From NCBI GenBank assembly GCA_025602915.1, contig JAHLJZ010000040.1, positions 124,001 through 188,000 of the forward strand: a stretch of 64,000 nucleotides of DNA, read 5' to 3'. This stretch comes from Paraphysoderma sedebokerense (Eukaryota > Blastocladiomycota > Physodermatomycetes > Physodermatales > Physodermataceae). Positions 49,901 to 61,425 of this stretch are shown here, piece by piece (positions within the stretch are counted from its first letter, which is position 1; each line of letters starts with the position of its first letter). Made by a program: the position numbers and the translations under genes. The notes under the pieces are model-generated. The model worked only from the letters and a program-made list of their open reading frames with translations, ran no database searches and was not told the DNA's origin.

Positions 49901-52633
49901 TCAGCCTTAGCTTGATCTAAGGCAAGAATGACTAGATACAACGCATAGTCGAGCAACGTGTCACTTTTCAGTGATTCATGTTCTATGACGTTCGAGATAG
50001 AGTAGAAGAGGAACTTGACGAGAGAGGGACATCGCAATAATTCTGGTAAAGCTGTAAACGGGCCCTCCGGAATTGGGGTTATTTTGGGTGGCCGTATATG
50101 ATGGGGAAATTCTGACGGTGAATGTTTGTCATTGTCAGCACGTTTCTTCAACACATCTTCTAATTCAATCCTCTCATTTCTTGTGTAGTGAACGAAAAAA
50201 GGATTGACGAATTGATAATATTCAGTTTTCAACTCATACAACCCAGGGTTGTTTGCAGCATCCGTACGATTGGACGAGGCGACAGCGGACAACGCATCTT
50301 CGAAATATGCTGATTCAGAGTAATGCTGAGGCAACTTCTTCACGAGTTGGGAATACTTCATAGGGGAGAGTGCCAACCATTGGCATATTTCGTATTTGAT
50401 TCTTTCAAACAGGGGTCTTTCAATGATACCACCTCTCTCTGAAGCCAAAGTGATAATTAAACTTAGGCACTCTTCAGCCATGAATATAGTCCGAGGTACG
50501 TCATAGTCGGGATGAGGAGAACAATCTCCTAGAAACCAACTCAATATACCAAATCGATCAATAATAACATGGCTGAAATGATCTGGTCCCAAGCAAACGA
50601 GAGCAACTTGTAGTAGATAGAATTCTACATCGTACGAATAATCGCGCATTACAGGCTCCGTTTCGTAGTGAAGGGCCTGGGGTTGACACAGAACAAAACA
50701 AAAATCAGTTTCCACATCCAAGAAAATTTATATAACAGCTTAGAAATTTCACCTGCGCACGAATGGAGTATCCATTCCTTACCCACAAACCGGCGCGTAT
50801 TTGAGCTAAGAAAACATTCACTGGTGACAAATAAGATAGGTCACCTTTGTTATCTCTGGTGGAACTAAAAATTCATATGATCTTACCTCTCAAAGGGTAA
50901 TCAAATATCCGGAGAAATACTTCGGTGGCATCGGCTGTATCATTAACCACATTCCTGACTTCATCCGCAACCATGTCCAGGTCCATCAAATCACTCTTGA
51001 ACTCCTCTGAATTTTTCCACACAGTCGAAAGATTTCTCTTTGTATTCAGCATATTACCAAGGAGCCAATGCAACGGATGATGAAAGGACGTTTCTTCCTT
51101 GGCAACTCTAAATAATACAGATTTGTATCGACGTTCGAGTTCACGTGTCTCTGGCTGTGGAATAATGTCTCTGTAAATATGTCGCCCAATATCGTAGAGA
51201 ATACGTTTAACTGCGACCAAATAGTCACTTGTTGATGACAGTTCGAAACAATCGGTCAAATTTCGAATTAAGTGGGAAAGAGTGATAGAGAGTTCAAAAG
51301 CGTTTGCCCATGCCGGATCTTCATACTCAACATGCTGTGTCACGTAGCGTTTATTCGGATTCATACCTTGGAACAGCTTGAAGAATTCAATGAAAGAATC
51401 GAGCACAGATGTTGAAACTGAACGTCGTACGCTGGGTGCATTTAGAAAATACTTCAGATCTGATAGCAAGTGAATGAAGCGTCGCTCGGGAAATGGGGGC
51501 TGAGCAACGTCAATGCAATAAAAGTCATCTTCCTGCTCCGACGTAAAATATTCAATTAAAATATCAATAATAATTGAAGTGAAGTCAAAGTATTCGTGCA
51601 GGAAAGTTGCGATTGATGGGACAGTGAATAATTGAACCGAAAAATACAAGATATTGTGTTCCTAAATAATACCATGTTAGTCAAAGGATTCGTACACCTT
51701 TAGCTGAATGTAATGAATTACAACCGATTCCCGATCCAAATTTAGCATGTTCATTGCCAAAGTCCGGTAGTTTTTGGCAAATACAATTGCCAGTGGAAGT
51801 TTAAAATCCACATCGACTATGAATGTCGCCACATAGAGTTCTTTCAACAGTTCCCTCAAGCGTTTCCAATATTTCAAGTCATTCAACAGGAAATAGTCAA
51901 TCCGTAGCAATCTTCGAGATAATAGTGAAACAATATCAACGGCGGTATTTCCCTGTTCCTTCGCTATTTCCTTTTGCGTTGTGAGTTCTCCTCCTTCAGG
52001 TTCCTGGTATAACTGGGTATATTTCAATCCCTTGTTCCATGGCTTCATAAACTCCTCGCAAATAATCCGGCGGATAGATTGAGTTGTTTTATCACCTCCG
52101 CTTCCATATCGTTCATGTTTTAATAAGCTCATGACCCACTCAATCATAGTTTCTGCCGCATGTTCTCTAGAAAGATCTCTTGTGCTCCGTATTGTGACGC
52201 CAAGATCAATAGTTTGAATCGTCTGAGCCGCTCTTATACACTGTTTGAGATCGGTGGTAGTCAATATTACATCTCTTCCCACTCTGTCGACCATATTTGC
52301 TGCATCTCCGGCGGCTGTCCGAGAGCAACCCGTGGCGGACATTACAATATCAATGACTTGATTAAAACTATGGCTCTCATCATTCCACAAACACACAGAA
52401 AATGAGGGCGTATGAGGATCGATAATAGGAGTCCGGTGTTCCTCTGGATCTCCTACCAAAGTGGAGGCTTTCCAGTTGTCAATGTACGTTTGCTCAAGAG
52501 ATACGGTGGCTGAAGCATCATCCGGGGCGTGGGCAAAAGCATCGATGAAAAAGTCAAGGATGAACGATATAACATCTCTCAGCCGATCGACCGGAGGATC
52601 TGACGAAATCTCAAACGGTAATTGAGACGACAT
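46904..52633 (-). CDS. UBR1-type N-recognin E3 ligase apparently lacking the UBR box
   Basis: The start MSSQLPFEISSDPPVDRLRD leads within about 75 residues to a ClpS-like domain (FSVCLWNDESHSFNQVIDIV, MSATGCSRTAAGDAANMVDR, VGRDVI), the type-2 N-degron pocket. A long helical scaffold follows. The RING has CTICQELCSG, then a micro-exon giving VTTC-QHLMHYDCLK, then FEIMCPLCKSL. The C-terminal UBLC cap contains YCAICLICGRFCCFQSFCC and GECYRHKEEYVGH, and the family-typical end reads RGKPLFLNPKRYDEIRKQWL. These show a UBR1/UBR2-class RING E3 for the Arg/N-degron pathway. The Cys/His-rich UBR box that normally precedes the ClpS domain is not encoded upstream. A divergent gene starts only 132 bp away. 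About eight exons join in frame. Confidence 0.9.
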
Positions 52634-52765
52634 TCTTGAGACGAAAAAAAGAGTATGGAAGATGGAACTCCAAGATTGCGGAACTTGGTGAGTCGTGAAC
52701 TGATTAAAGCGTGATTTGGATCTGATGACAATCCACACTTTCAAAACTCATCATTCAACGAGACG

Positions 52766-53286
52766 ATGGCAGCCCAAGTAACCCCACAGGGCGTTCTGAG
52801 CGATGTGAGATTACCCCGAATATCAATAGAATATTGCACTGGTTGCCGCTGGATGTTACGAGGTGGTTTACTGTAGTTCAGCTCTCTGAAATTCCCTTAT
52901 TGTGTGTTCAGTGCTTGGACAAATTTGACCTTTACTTTCCCCTTTTTCTTAGCAACATGGATAATGCAAGAGCTCTTAACAACTTTTGGAAATGGTTTGG
53001 GCGAAGTGGCCGTGAAGCCGGGATCAAATGCTGTTTTTATAGTTAGATTGAATGATGAAGTAATATGGGATCGCTCCATGGAAAAACGGTTTCCAGAAGT
53101 GAAAGAATTGAAACAAAAGGTAATTGTATTCATAAGAACCGTAACTTTGGCGGCGCTTTCTTCTCTGATCACGGATATGAACTGCATCAGATCTTATACA
53201 AAATTGTCTTCTGCCAGATCCGCGATAAATGTTTCCCTGACATGAAATTGGGCCACTCTGATGTTAAACCAAATAAGGCGGAGTAG
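52766..53286 (+). CDS. SelW/Rdx-family thioredoxin-fold protein, Cys form
   Basis: Three exons (52766-52862, 52953-53119, 53218-53286) join to about 110 residues. The start is MAAQVTPQGVLSDVRLPRIS. The redox motif IEYCTGCRWMLR is CxxC in the SelW/SelT/SelH Rdx position, where selenoprotein versions have Sec as the second residue. It continues ATWIMQELLTTFGNGLGEV, FIVRLNDEVIWDRSMEKRFP and EVKELKQK-IRDKCFPDMKLG, ending HSDVKPNKAE. The family is thought to act in thiol redox control, and its substrates are poorly defined. The second Cys codon is TGC, so no selenocysteine machinery is needed. It shares a 132-bp head-to-head promoter with the UBR gene. Confidence 0.9.
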
Positions 53287-53792
53287 ATAAAGATGAAAAC
53301 AATGGAACACCTATGTTGAATACTGGGAGAGATTTTGACTGGTTTGTTGGTAGAGGTAGTAAATTAGTCAAAAATGACATTAACTAATTAATATGAAAAC
53401 ATACGGGCTGATTCGCAGGGATGATTGCTTGGGTCATGATCCTATATCGTCTTTAACTATTTGGGCCATTGATTTCTTTCTTTTCTTCCAATTAGACAAT
53501 ATAATGAGCTACGGCACTAAGACGTACAATAAAATGGATCGTGTTGAGTTAAAATAAATTTATGACTTGTCGTTCGGAAGCGATTTAGGAGTTTGCTGCA
53601 GTCTCGACAAAATCGAACTTGCAATCACAGTTAGAAGTCTCAATAGGAAATGTCAGCAAAGAAGCAACTAAATCTGCATATTTAAACTCGTTAAAGTGAA
53701 TTTACAAGGAGATCTTACAGATTTCGAAAAAATATTCGGATTAGGGAAGTGGTCATGTCCTGAATAGTTGTATTCTCAGTACGATATCCCAA
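53287..53792. other. Spacer between SelW-like and CCDC113 genes
   Basis: About 500 bp, AT-rich. I specifically looked here on the minus strand for a Cys-rich UBR-box exon for the neighbouring E3 gene and saw none. Confidence 0.5.
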
Positions 53793-55580
53793 ATGATCTC
53801 CAGATTCGCGTCTCTCTCAGGTAAAGGAGTTCTGCTTAAGCAGCTTACAGTTTACACGATGCAGGATCAAAATGTGCCAAAAATCGAGTCACAAGTCCAA
53901 GATATATCATCAAACATTGCACCTGCAATTCGAACCACAACCATTTTGAAGCAGGCTTCATCCAGCAACTCCAACTTTTCGATTTCAATGCTCCAAGTTG
54001 ACAATATTCATCTAGATAGGTACACCGATGACGAAATAATACAGATTCACAAGGAGCTGGAAGATAATAATCAGATTATCTCACTTGAGAATCACTTGTT
54101 CGAATCATATCTTGCTCGAATACACCCACAAGCTCTTACAAGAGTTGAAACAGAAGAGATCAGATTCAACGGAAATCATGACACGCTTACAGGTAATGGG
54201 AACGAAGTCGAATCGAATGGAGGAATCAAGAAGGATGATAATAAAATTAAGAAGAAGCGTGGAGAAAAGGCTAAACAGATTGATTCAATGATACTGTTGA
54301 CACCAGATCAGAAGAATGAGATCGCGACTAGGGAGTTGGAAGATTTTAAAAACGAATTTGAGAAAGGCAAGAATGATTGGGCTAAAATGATTGACAACGT
54401 GAAGGTATTTGAATTGCATTCCTCAAATCTTCTTGCCAAAATCTATGGAGTGTTGCCGTTACTATTCTATCAATTGACTATCTCGCCGTTCTTTGGGGCA
54501 TCCTCATTCACGTTGCCGATGATTAGGCGGAAATAGAAGAAATTGACATTCGTGTAGCGGAGATCAAAAAATCAATGTATGAATTCAAACGGGAAATTGT
54601 ACAAGCTGGGGTATCAGATCGTACCGGCAAAGTTATGGCTGAAAAAGTGGTACGATATATTGAAGAGAAATTACGTGCCAAGGTAATATGGATGAATTGA
54701 TATATCTTTATGAACCTTGCACCAGGCATTGATGCTGATTTTTTGTTAAATGTGCACCATTACGATTATACAACATCTCCGCAATTTGCTCTCCTTCGAC
54801 ATTGTTCTCCAATCAACAGGATTCCATCATCGAAAAGCTTCGGCTGAAGAACTCAACACTCAAAACACAGCAAAACAAACTTCATTTACAGCTACGACAA
54901 AAGGAAGAAATGGGCGAAGTATTGCACGCCATAGATTTTGATCAACTAAAAATAGAAAATCAGCAATATTTAGCTCAAATCGAAGAACGAAATAAAGAGT
55001 TGTTGACTCTAAAACTGACGGCTGGGAATGTCGCTCAGATATTGAACCAGCATAGGGTAAATTTATAATTTACTCTACATTCATTGTGTAATACTTACCC
55101 ATTCATAATGCTTTCTGTGTATCTGGAAATCTTGGTCGTTTGAACAGTCGAAAATGTCAATCCTTAATGCGGAATCGGAGAACTTGCGTCGCGAGATCAA
55201 AGCTAGGAAGGAGCTGCTTTCAAAGCTTGAACTTGAATCGATTTCTGTCGCAAATGATACTAAATCATTGAAATCGGTAAATACAGTTCTGAAAAAAATG
55301 AACGAAGAATGGAAAGTACCCAATGTAATGGATTATGTTGGACTCAAAGCGAAGCAGCAGGAATTAATGGAACAAGCAAAAACATGGCAGAGGAAATGTG
55401 AAATATCTGATAAAAGTTTAAAACGGTAGGAAGAATTGATCTGGTAAGCAAATGAACGATGACTAAAACTCGAAATTCCACGTTAGGCTTTCGGGGAGCA
55501 ACCAATTGCTGGACGAATACCAAAATCAACTTAAACCACTGCCGCAGATAAGTGGTAAACTGTTAAACTCAGACGAATAG
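53793..55580 (+). CDS. CCDC113: Coiled-coil ciliary protein CCDC113 (CFAP263)
   Basis: The gene encodes an almost entirely coiled-coil protein with the CCDC113/CCDC96 C-terminal domain. The N-terminal half has YTDDEIIQIHKELEDNNQII and a Lys-rich linker. The domain reads AEIEEIDIRVAEIKKSMYEF, AGVSDRTGKVMAEKVVRYIE, DSIIEKLRLKNSTLKTQQNK and EMGEVLHAIDFDQLKIENQQ. IEERNKELLTLKLTAGNVAQ, KMSILNAESENLRREIKARK and VPNVMDYVGLKAKQQELMEQ complete it. CCDC113 and CCDC96 form a complex in motile-cilium axonemes and basal bodies and are absent from non-flagellated fungi. Five introns restore frame, and the stop is at 55578-55580. The start was taken as the first ATG; a later in-frame Met (MQDQNVPKI) is possible. 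Confidence 0.92.
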
Positions 55581-55889
55581 CGGTTCCGGCTAAGTTCCTT
55601 GCGATTTCAGATATCCTGGGGACCAAAAGAAAATTGTCGCCTGTGATTTTAATAAAAAATGTTCCACTCAACAACGCAAACGTTAGAAGAAAAGCAGCAG
55701 ATGTCAATTGTCAATATCGTAGCTTCGTCAATTAGCTGTATTGCAATTTTATAGTACAAAGGTGCGGGTCAGCTGAAGAAGAACAAAAATTTAAATTCAT
55801 TACACAATATTCCCTTGTTGCCAGCATTTACAGGCAATACAACTTTTTAGCTACACACTTCTAAGAGCAACGTCAGTTTGCACCTAAGT

Positions 55890-57162
55890 TTACTTTCTTT
55901 TCCTTCCTCCCTTGGGAGATTTTTTGCCTTGATTTTGGCTAGATTGCAGATGATGAGCGGGTATCCAATCTTCATCGTAACCTGCGTCGGAGTTGGCAGA
56001 AGCAGCGGCAGCACTGGCAGCAGCTTTTGACTTTGAGACAGAGGCAGATCTGGATTTGCGGCGGGCAGGCTGCGTTTGTTGAAATCTGTAGTCAGTACTA
56101 AACAATAAGTTTTAACACAACTTGAGAGATCAACGTACAACGACGGCAGATGGGAATAGGGTTTGCTTGACAAAGTACAAAACACCAACAAAGAAGGCAA
56201 CAAGCATTACGTAAATACCGACACTATGAGTGAAGCGAGCATGTTAGTATTCTTTCTCGCAACACTGTTGTGAAAAATAATCAACACATACTCTTGAAGG
56301 TCAAAAGTGGTTCTTGGTTCTGCAACTTTAATGACTCCGTTATATCCGACTGCACGGTACAGTTGTTCAGTTTTCTACCAAAAACGATATTTTATCGCAT
56401 TAGAACGGAAGATGGTTTCGTTCTGAGAATATCGGCAACTCACATCGACATAATGAATCAAAACAATTAATCCAACGTCCTGAGGAAGCATTTCATAATC
56501 GGGCATAATGGGGTAAGTCAAGTTAACTTTGTCGTTTGCGGGAACAACATTGTTGTATCGGTAGGCGGTAAGCTATCGGGTTCATTCCGTCATGACGTTA
56601 AAGATTGAACAGAGTGAGGAAAAGCAATAAAAACTGCAACAAACGTTTCTTAATACGAGGGATGCATTCTTTGGGTCAGTGAAGAATCCGGTCAAGGCTT
56701 TAACGGTATAGTCGACTGTTTTGTTTAAATTTCCGAAGGTAACGAGAAGTTCGAGAGTTTCACCGGCGGGAACAGCTATGTGAGAGTTTTCATCAGCAAA
56801 CTTGACGAAAGATGAACACGTAAACAATGAATGTAACGCGATTGGAAAACCAACTTTTGAAAGGATTGTTAGGGAAGGTAGCACTGACAGATATGTCGTT
56901 TACCGCTTCTACTTTGCCAGAGTCACTGGATTTTAGAATTTGTTCATTGGGAGCAATAACTTCAGCTTCATCATCGTCAGCATCCGAGGCGTTCGAAAAA
57001 TCTGTTGTAAGAGAACAATTCAAGCTCAGGAACACATATAAACACAGTAAAGACAATTCTCTCGGGACGATTGGATATCTGCTTGGGAGTGGGATTGCAA
57101 TGGCAGCTGAAAACCGTAAGAAAAATGAAGTTGCCGCAGTGAAATAACGATCGTCGTTTCAT
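55890..57162 (-). CDS. Translocon-associated protein subunit alpha (TRAP-alpha/SSR1)
   Basis: This ER membrane protein sits next to the Sec61 channel and helps insert certain precursors. After an N-terminal hydrophobic segment comes an acidic lumenal stretch (SNASDADDDEAEVIAPNEQI). A beta-sandwich follows (FADENSHIAVPAGETLELLV, TFGNLNKTVDYTVKALTGFF, DPKNASLVLRN, YRYNNVVPANDKVNLTYPIM). One transmembrane helix (VGIYVMLVAFFVGVLYFVKQ) leads to a basic cytosolic tail (YDEDWIPAHHLQSSQNQ, GGRKRK). The order and the DxDWIP tail motif match TRAP-alpha. The 5' end is uncertain: the likely start (MKRRSLFHCGNFIFLTVFSC at 57162) needs one intron before the acidic region, and I could not place its donor with confidence. 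Confidence 0.85.
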
Positions 57163-57967
57163 CCAAACATTTTTTGTAACCTCATCGTTATGTTTCTTAA
57201 GCCTAATAACACGACAATTTGCAAGCACCTTGCAACTCGTTTAAGGATAACTCTGAATGTCAAAATGAAGTAGTTCTTTCCTCTTTCCGACGGACAAAGA
57301 GTTACTTGTCGTGATATGTTGACTTGTTTGATCGCTTATTATGAAAGTCATAACGAAAACAAAGATAAACAAATCGTAAATCCGCGGTCGGTGGCGCAGG
57401 GTGATTACATTCGTATCAGATTCAGACTATAAAAGTCTACTGCACTTTCTCGAATTTAATCTGTGGTGGGTCGACCAGAACAATCCCGACTCCCTGCAAA
57501 CCCTAAATCGCGAATCACACGCAACCCAAAGTCAGTAGTGGTGACAGGGTAGGCAAAAGGATACGGCAGAAGCATGCCAAAAGGGCAAAAACGAAAAAAA
57601 GCGAGCGGAGTATCGATGACGTTCGCATATCTCTTTGGCTTTCTTTACTGATGTGGACTTGGAGTCTGAAGGCAAAGTGTGTTGTTTGGTGACTCCAAGT
57701 CCATTAGGGCGAGGGAAGCTCACGTGACATAAACAAATTCTCAGGTCCCTGTTTCAGATGCGTGGGCCTACTCTCAATCGCAAGTACTGGTGTCAGGATT
57801 TCTGTTGTTGACAACTTTATCAATAACTGTACAAAACGTAAACATATAGCGGATATATTAACAGGGGTAATGACACATAAGATATTTACATATTTGGAGT
57901 ACTCTACTGAATGGTAATTTAAACAAAACTTTACACAATAAATGTCATTTCTTTCGCGTCTAATTTA
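57163..57967. other. TRAP-alpha upstream region and CDF 3' flank
   Basis: About 800 bp of non-coding sequence. Frames are short and carry no recognisable motif. Confidence 0.5.
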
Positions 57968-59679
57968 TCACACCAAATGCGAGCCACAATCTTTATGATC
58001 ATGGTCTTTTTCAGAGTGTCCTAGTAAACCCAACCCTACCGTTTCAATCATTGTCATGTATGGCAGCTCATTTTCCACATTGGTTTTACACACACTCTTA
58101 TCGTTATTTCCGAGTCCGGTGAAGTCGTTCCCCTTAGCTGCATCTACGTCTTCAACGGTTAGCTGAATTGTGATATACTCTTCAGCTACACCTTGATCGC
58201 GCAATAATGCCGTCACAGAAGCCAGTACAGTGTTATGCATTGACATATATGTTGACATGGGTGTCAGCAGTAGGGTATCTTTAGACTCGGCTTTTCCCGA
58301 TGATGGCGATTTTGGTGAACCCACATAAAGAGTCACGGGAGACTGGGATGAAGAAGGAGAATCCATACTATACTTGATAGGGTCGTTGAACGAACCAGTA
58401 AGTCGGACGGACGCGGCATACTTGACTGAAGAGAGCTGCCAGATATGGAGGGAATCAATCGCCTTTACGTTGGGAATATCCACCAGTTGAGACCTCAACT
58501 TGCTTTGACAAATCGATTTTGGTGCCGCTAATGTTCAATGAAGTTGTCAATATCAAGCATTTAAATCAAATTAAACAAAGAAGAAAAAGCAACAAACCTT
58601 CGCTCAGAACGGCTATAATCTCCTTTGTCGTTCGAACAGTTGTGCCAAATACAATCAGACTGAAGACGAAAGTACAACAGGGGTCCAGAAATCCCATTCC
58701 CGGGAACCAGTAAATCAAAGCCGCAACGACAAAAACTGAAAAAGATGAAAGAATGTCACCGAGTGCATGAAGCATAGCGGACTTTATGGCCAGTGATTTG
58801 TGTCCAGAATGCTGATGTTCGTGTGAACAGGAATGAGAAGACCCGATATGAACATGGTCGTGCCCTAGAACGGCTAAGATGACAACATTGGCCAGTACTC
58901 CAACACCTGAAAGGATCAGCATTCCAACTACATCAATTTCTTGTGGATTCTGAAATCGGCTAATCGCTTCAAGAAACATATAGAATGTGATTGCCCATAT
59001 CAGAAAGATCGAAAACAAAGAAGTGATGGCTTCGTAACGGTAGTAACCAAACGTATGGACTAATTTTCAATAAGGTAAATGTTAATTTAGGCCCAGAAAA
59101 TTCCAACCGTCATGAGCATGCTTCATAAGGGCCCGCAAAATCGAAATCAGACGAACCTTTATCAGGCCTTTTCTCTCTCACTTGAATACTCCACCAACTC
59201 AATACAAATCCCAATAAATCACTCAACAGATGGAATGCATCGCTCAATATTCCCAGGGACCCTGTAATGTAACCTCCCAACAATTCCACCAAAAAGAACA
59301 CCGAAATAATTGTTATTGCAACGACTAATTTTTTGGAATCCTTTTTGCCTTGTCCTTTCGGCCGACTGCATGAATGCTTTGTATGTGAATGATGGTGAGA
59401 GTCGAGAGGAGAGGGCTCTGAGGACAGCTTCGAATATGCAAGTTCACATGAGTCTTCCTCGTCAATGAAAGCATCGGATGTAGTCAGTCGGCCTTTTTTC
59501 CAAAACGAATTAAACTTCATCCTTTCCCAAATTCGGTGACTCGGAGAATTATTGGAAAGAGTTTTAGGTATCAGTGGGTCTGGGGAGGAAAATCCCTGAT
59601 CCTGCTCTAATACTACATTGATTTCGGTGTCGACTCTCTGATGGGGGCAGGTATCTTCATCATGTTTGTCTTGTTGCAT
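57968..59679 (-). CDS. CDF-family zinc transporter (ZnT-like)
   Basis: This cation diffusion facilitator pumps zinc out of the cytosol, into organelles or the vacuole. The first ATG in frame gives MQQDKHDEDTCPHQRVDTEI. A cytosolic N-terminus has a His cluster (DSHHHSHTKHSC). TM1-TM2 contain LVVAITIISVFFLVELLGGY and the metal-site motif LSDAFHLLSD. The next exon starts HTFGYYRYEAITSLFSIFLI. A cytosolic loop is His-rich (GHDHVHIGSSHSC, SHEHQHSGHKS). TM5 carries SAMLHALGDILSSFSVF. The C-terminal domain has LRSQLVDIPNVKAIDSLHIW and QLTVEDVD. His-Asp pairs in TM2 and TM5 match the zinc-selective tetrahedral site. An intron after KRPDK and two more restore frame. An upstream non-ATG open stretch could hide an earlier exon. 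Confidence 0.92.
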
Positions 59680-60236
59680 TTGGAGAGTCGAGCTTGCAGA
59701 GCCTGCGTTCAAAGGTGATATCAACGGTATCTGGGTATCTGATTACCAGCGGAGAGCGCAATTCTCAGTCAGGGTGTTTGCTGCAGAGGGGAGTGGAAGG
59801 TCGTTGGCGGAAGAGGGAGCATCAGTTTCTTCGCCTTGGATCACGTCCAGTTTCGAAACAAGCTTGAATAATGCAGAGAAACAAATTCCAGATGGGGCTG
59901 CCGAGTGGCTTCAAAGCTAACCCATAACGCATAATTCATGTACCCAACTCATGCGCTTTGTTTGTCTATCTAGCGAGAATAATATACCATTTTCAATTTC
60001 TCATATCACGGACTTCCGCCGGACGTAAGCCCATCGGAATAATTTGAGTTCCAAAAAAAATGAATTTTTATTTATTGCACATACGTGCTATTAATATGTA
60101 AACAATATTCTGAAGAAAAGCTGTACATTCCAAGAGGAAGAATATAAAATAAACAAGACTCCAAATACCAACTACTTAATCAATATAAAAAGGTAGCCCA
60201 ATAACTCCCAACATTTCCCATGCACCTGGCTGCGTT
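59680..60236. other. CDF upstream region and bZIP 3' flank
   Basis: About 560 bp. Near 59680-59900 the sequence is open in some frames but looks like leader. The rest is AT-rich 3' UTR of the bZIP gene. Confidence 0.45.
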
Positions 60237-61030
60237 CTACACCATCCCGAACATAGCCTTCAATTCAGCCAGCTCCTTCTTAACATCATTCAACTCTGCT
60301 CTCAATTGATCATTTTCCGTCTCTAAACATTGCAACTTCATTGCACGGCGCGCACGAGATCGTCGGGCGGATAAAGTATTCTTGAGACGCTTGTTGACGA
60401 CATTGGGATCTTCTTCATCCTCGGAAACTGCTCTTTTGAGGTTCTTCTTTTGGATAGGAGCATCAAGAGGGATAAGCTTCTTGGCGTAAGATCCAGACTG
60501 CGCAGAAGCAGTGAGAGAGAATTCAGATGAGGTGGAAGACGATGATGGAGACGGCGACGGGGAGCGAGGTGGGCAGGGAACAGGCTCGGAAGATGAGATA
60601 GTTGGAGGGATGAACACACCCAAAGATGCAAACGAATCCTCTAGCTTTACAAGAGGGGTGGATGGCGGGACGATTTCAGCGGCAGCAGCGGGGATGAAGC
60701 CGGTAGTATCGAGGAATGGGAGGAAGGGTACGGCAGCCATATCAAGATTGTTAAACTTGAGAAGACTGTCCATGATACCGGAAACATCCATGTGCGAAGC
60801 CAAATCAGTGTTTGGAGTAGCAGGCATGGTGATCGCCGGAGAGTACTCCTTGTTTTCAACTGTGGAGAGGTCGAGAACAAACCAATCATTGAGTAACTCA
60901 GTGTCGGAAATAGTGTAACCTGCAAGATAAAATTTAGAAATCGCAGCAAAAATACTAGCAAGTCATACAAAAAGGACGGACCTGTAGTCATGTTGCTGTT
61001 ACCTTGATATTCGAGATTTTCAGTCGTCAT
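60237..61030 (-). CDS. GCN4: Gcn4/Cpc1-like bZIP transcription factor
   Basis: Two exons (60982-61030 and 60237-60919) join as MTTENLEYQGNSNMTTG-YT to give about 243 residues. An acidic/hydrophobic activation-like region (SDTELLNDWFVLDLSTVENK, MDSLLKFNNLDMAAVPFLPF) and a Ser/Pro stretch precede the C-terminal bZIP. The basic region reads NTLSARRSRARRAMKLQCLE, matching the Gcn4 family N-x-x-AA/SARRSRxRK core. The zipper heptads run LETENDQLRAEL, VKKELAELKAMFGMV. Gcn4-type factors bind TGACTCA and activate amino-acid biosynthesis genes during starvation. Translation is controlled by upstream ORFs in yeasts and moulds. Two upstream ORFs and a TGACTCA site lie in the leader/promoter here. It sits near RagA and GID8, other nutrient-response genes, though not adjacent to RagA. 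Confidence 0.92.
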
Positions 61031-61079
61031 GAGTGATGGGAGATGAGTAATACAGATGTGTAAGGTTTGCAGTAGAAAT

Positions 61080-61172
61080 TTATCGGTTTATATCAGGAGA
61101 AAACTTTTGAGACCGGTGTGTCGGCTTTGATCGATTCGTGGAGAATGAAGGGTAAACTGTGGGAGAAGCCAT
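61080..61172 (-). promoter_or_regulatory. Upstream ORF (30 codons) in the bZIP leader
   Basis: An ATG at 61172 opens a 30-codon frame (MASPTVYPSF...) ending with TAA at 61080-61082, 50 nt before the bZIP start codon. Its position resembles the inhibitory uORFs of Gcn4/Cpc1 mRNAs. It counts only if the transcript start lies upstream. Confidence 0.5.
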
Positions 61173-61260
61173 CTTGAACGATGGGTATGCGTCGAGGGCA
61201 GAAAAGCGGGTGGTGGTATTAGGGAAACTAGGGGGTTACTCTAGAGAGTAGCCGGGCAAT

Positions 61261-61278
61261 TTAGCAAAGAGGAGACAT
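61261..61278 (-). promoter_or_regulatory. Short upstream ORF (MSPLC) in the bZIP leader
   Basis: An ATG at 61278 is followed after five codons by TAA (61261-61263), about 230 nt before the bZIP start. A very short 5' uORF plus a later longer one is the minimum arrangement for reinitiation control in Gcn4 mRNAs. A longer overlapping frame also begins at 61369-61371. Confidence 0.5.
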
Positions 61279-61418
61279 TGTGGGTAGCTAGACCAAACAG
61301 ATGCGTAAATGTAGATATGAATTCAAGATAGAGAGGGAAAGATGGAGGAGAGGAAGGGGGAGTTGGGGGCATATAAAAGGAAGGGACCCATGAGGAACGC
61401 GGCTGCGGCCAACCGAGA

Positions 61419-61425
61419 TGACTCA
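61419..61425. promoter_or_regulatory. TGACTCA heptamer upstream of the Gcn4-like gene
   Basis: An exact Gcn4/AP-1 recognition heptamer lies 389 bp upstream of the bZIP start codon. It would allow autoregulation, as known for some filamentous-fungal Cpc1 genes. A heptamer occurs by chance about every 8 kb on both strands, so this is suggestive only. Confidence 0.45.
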
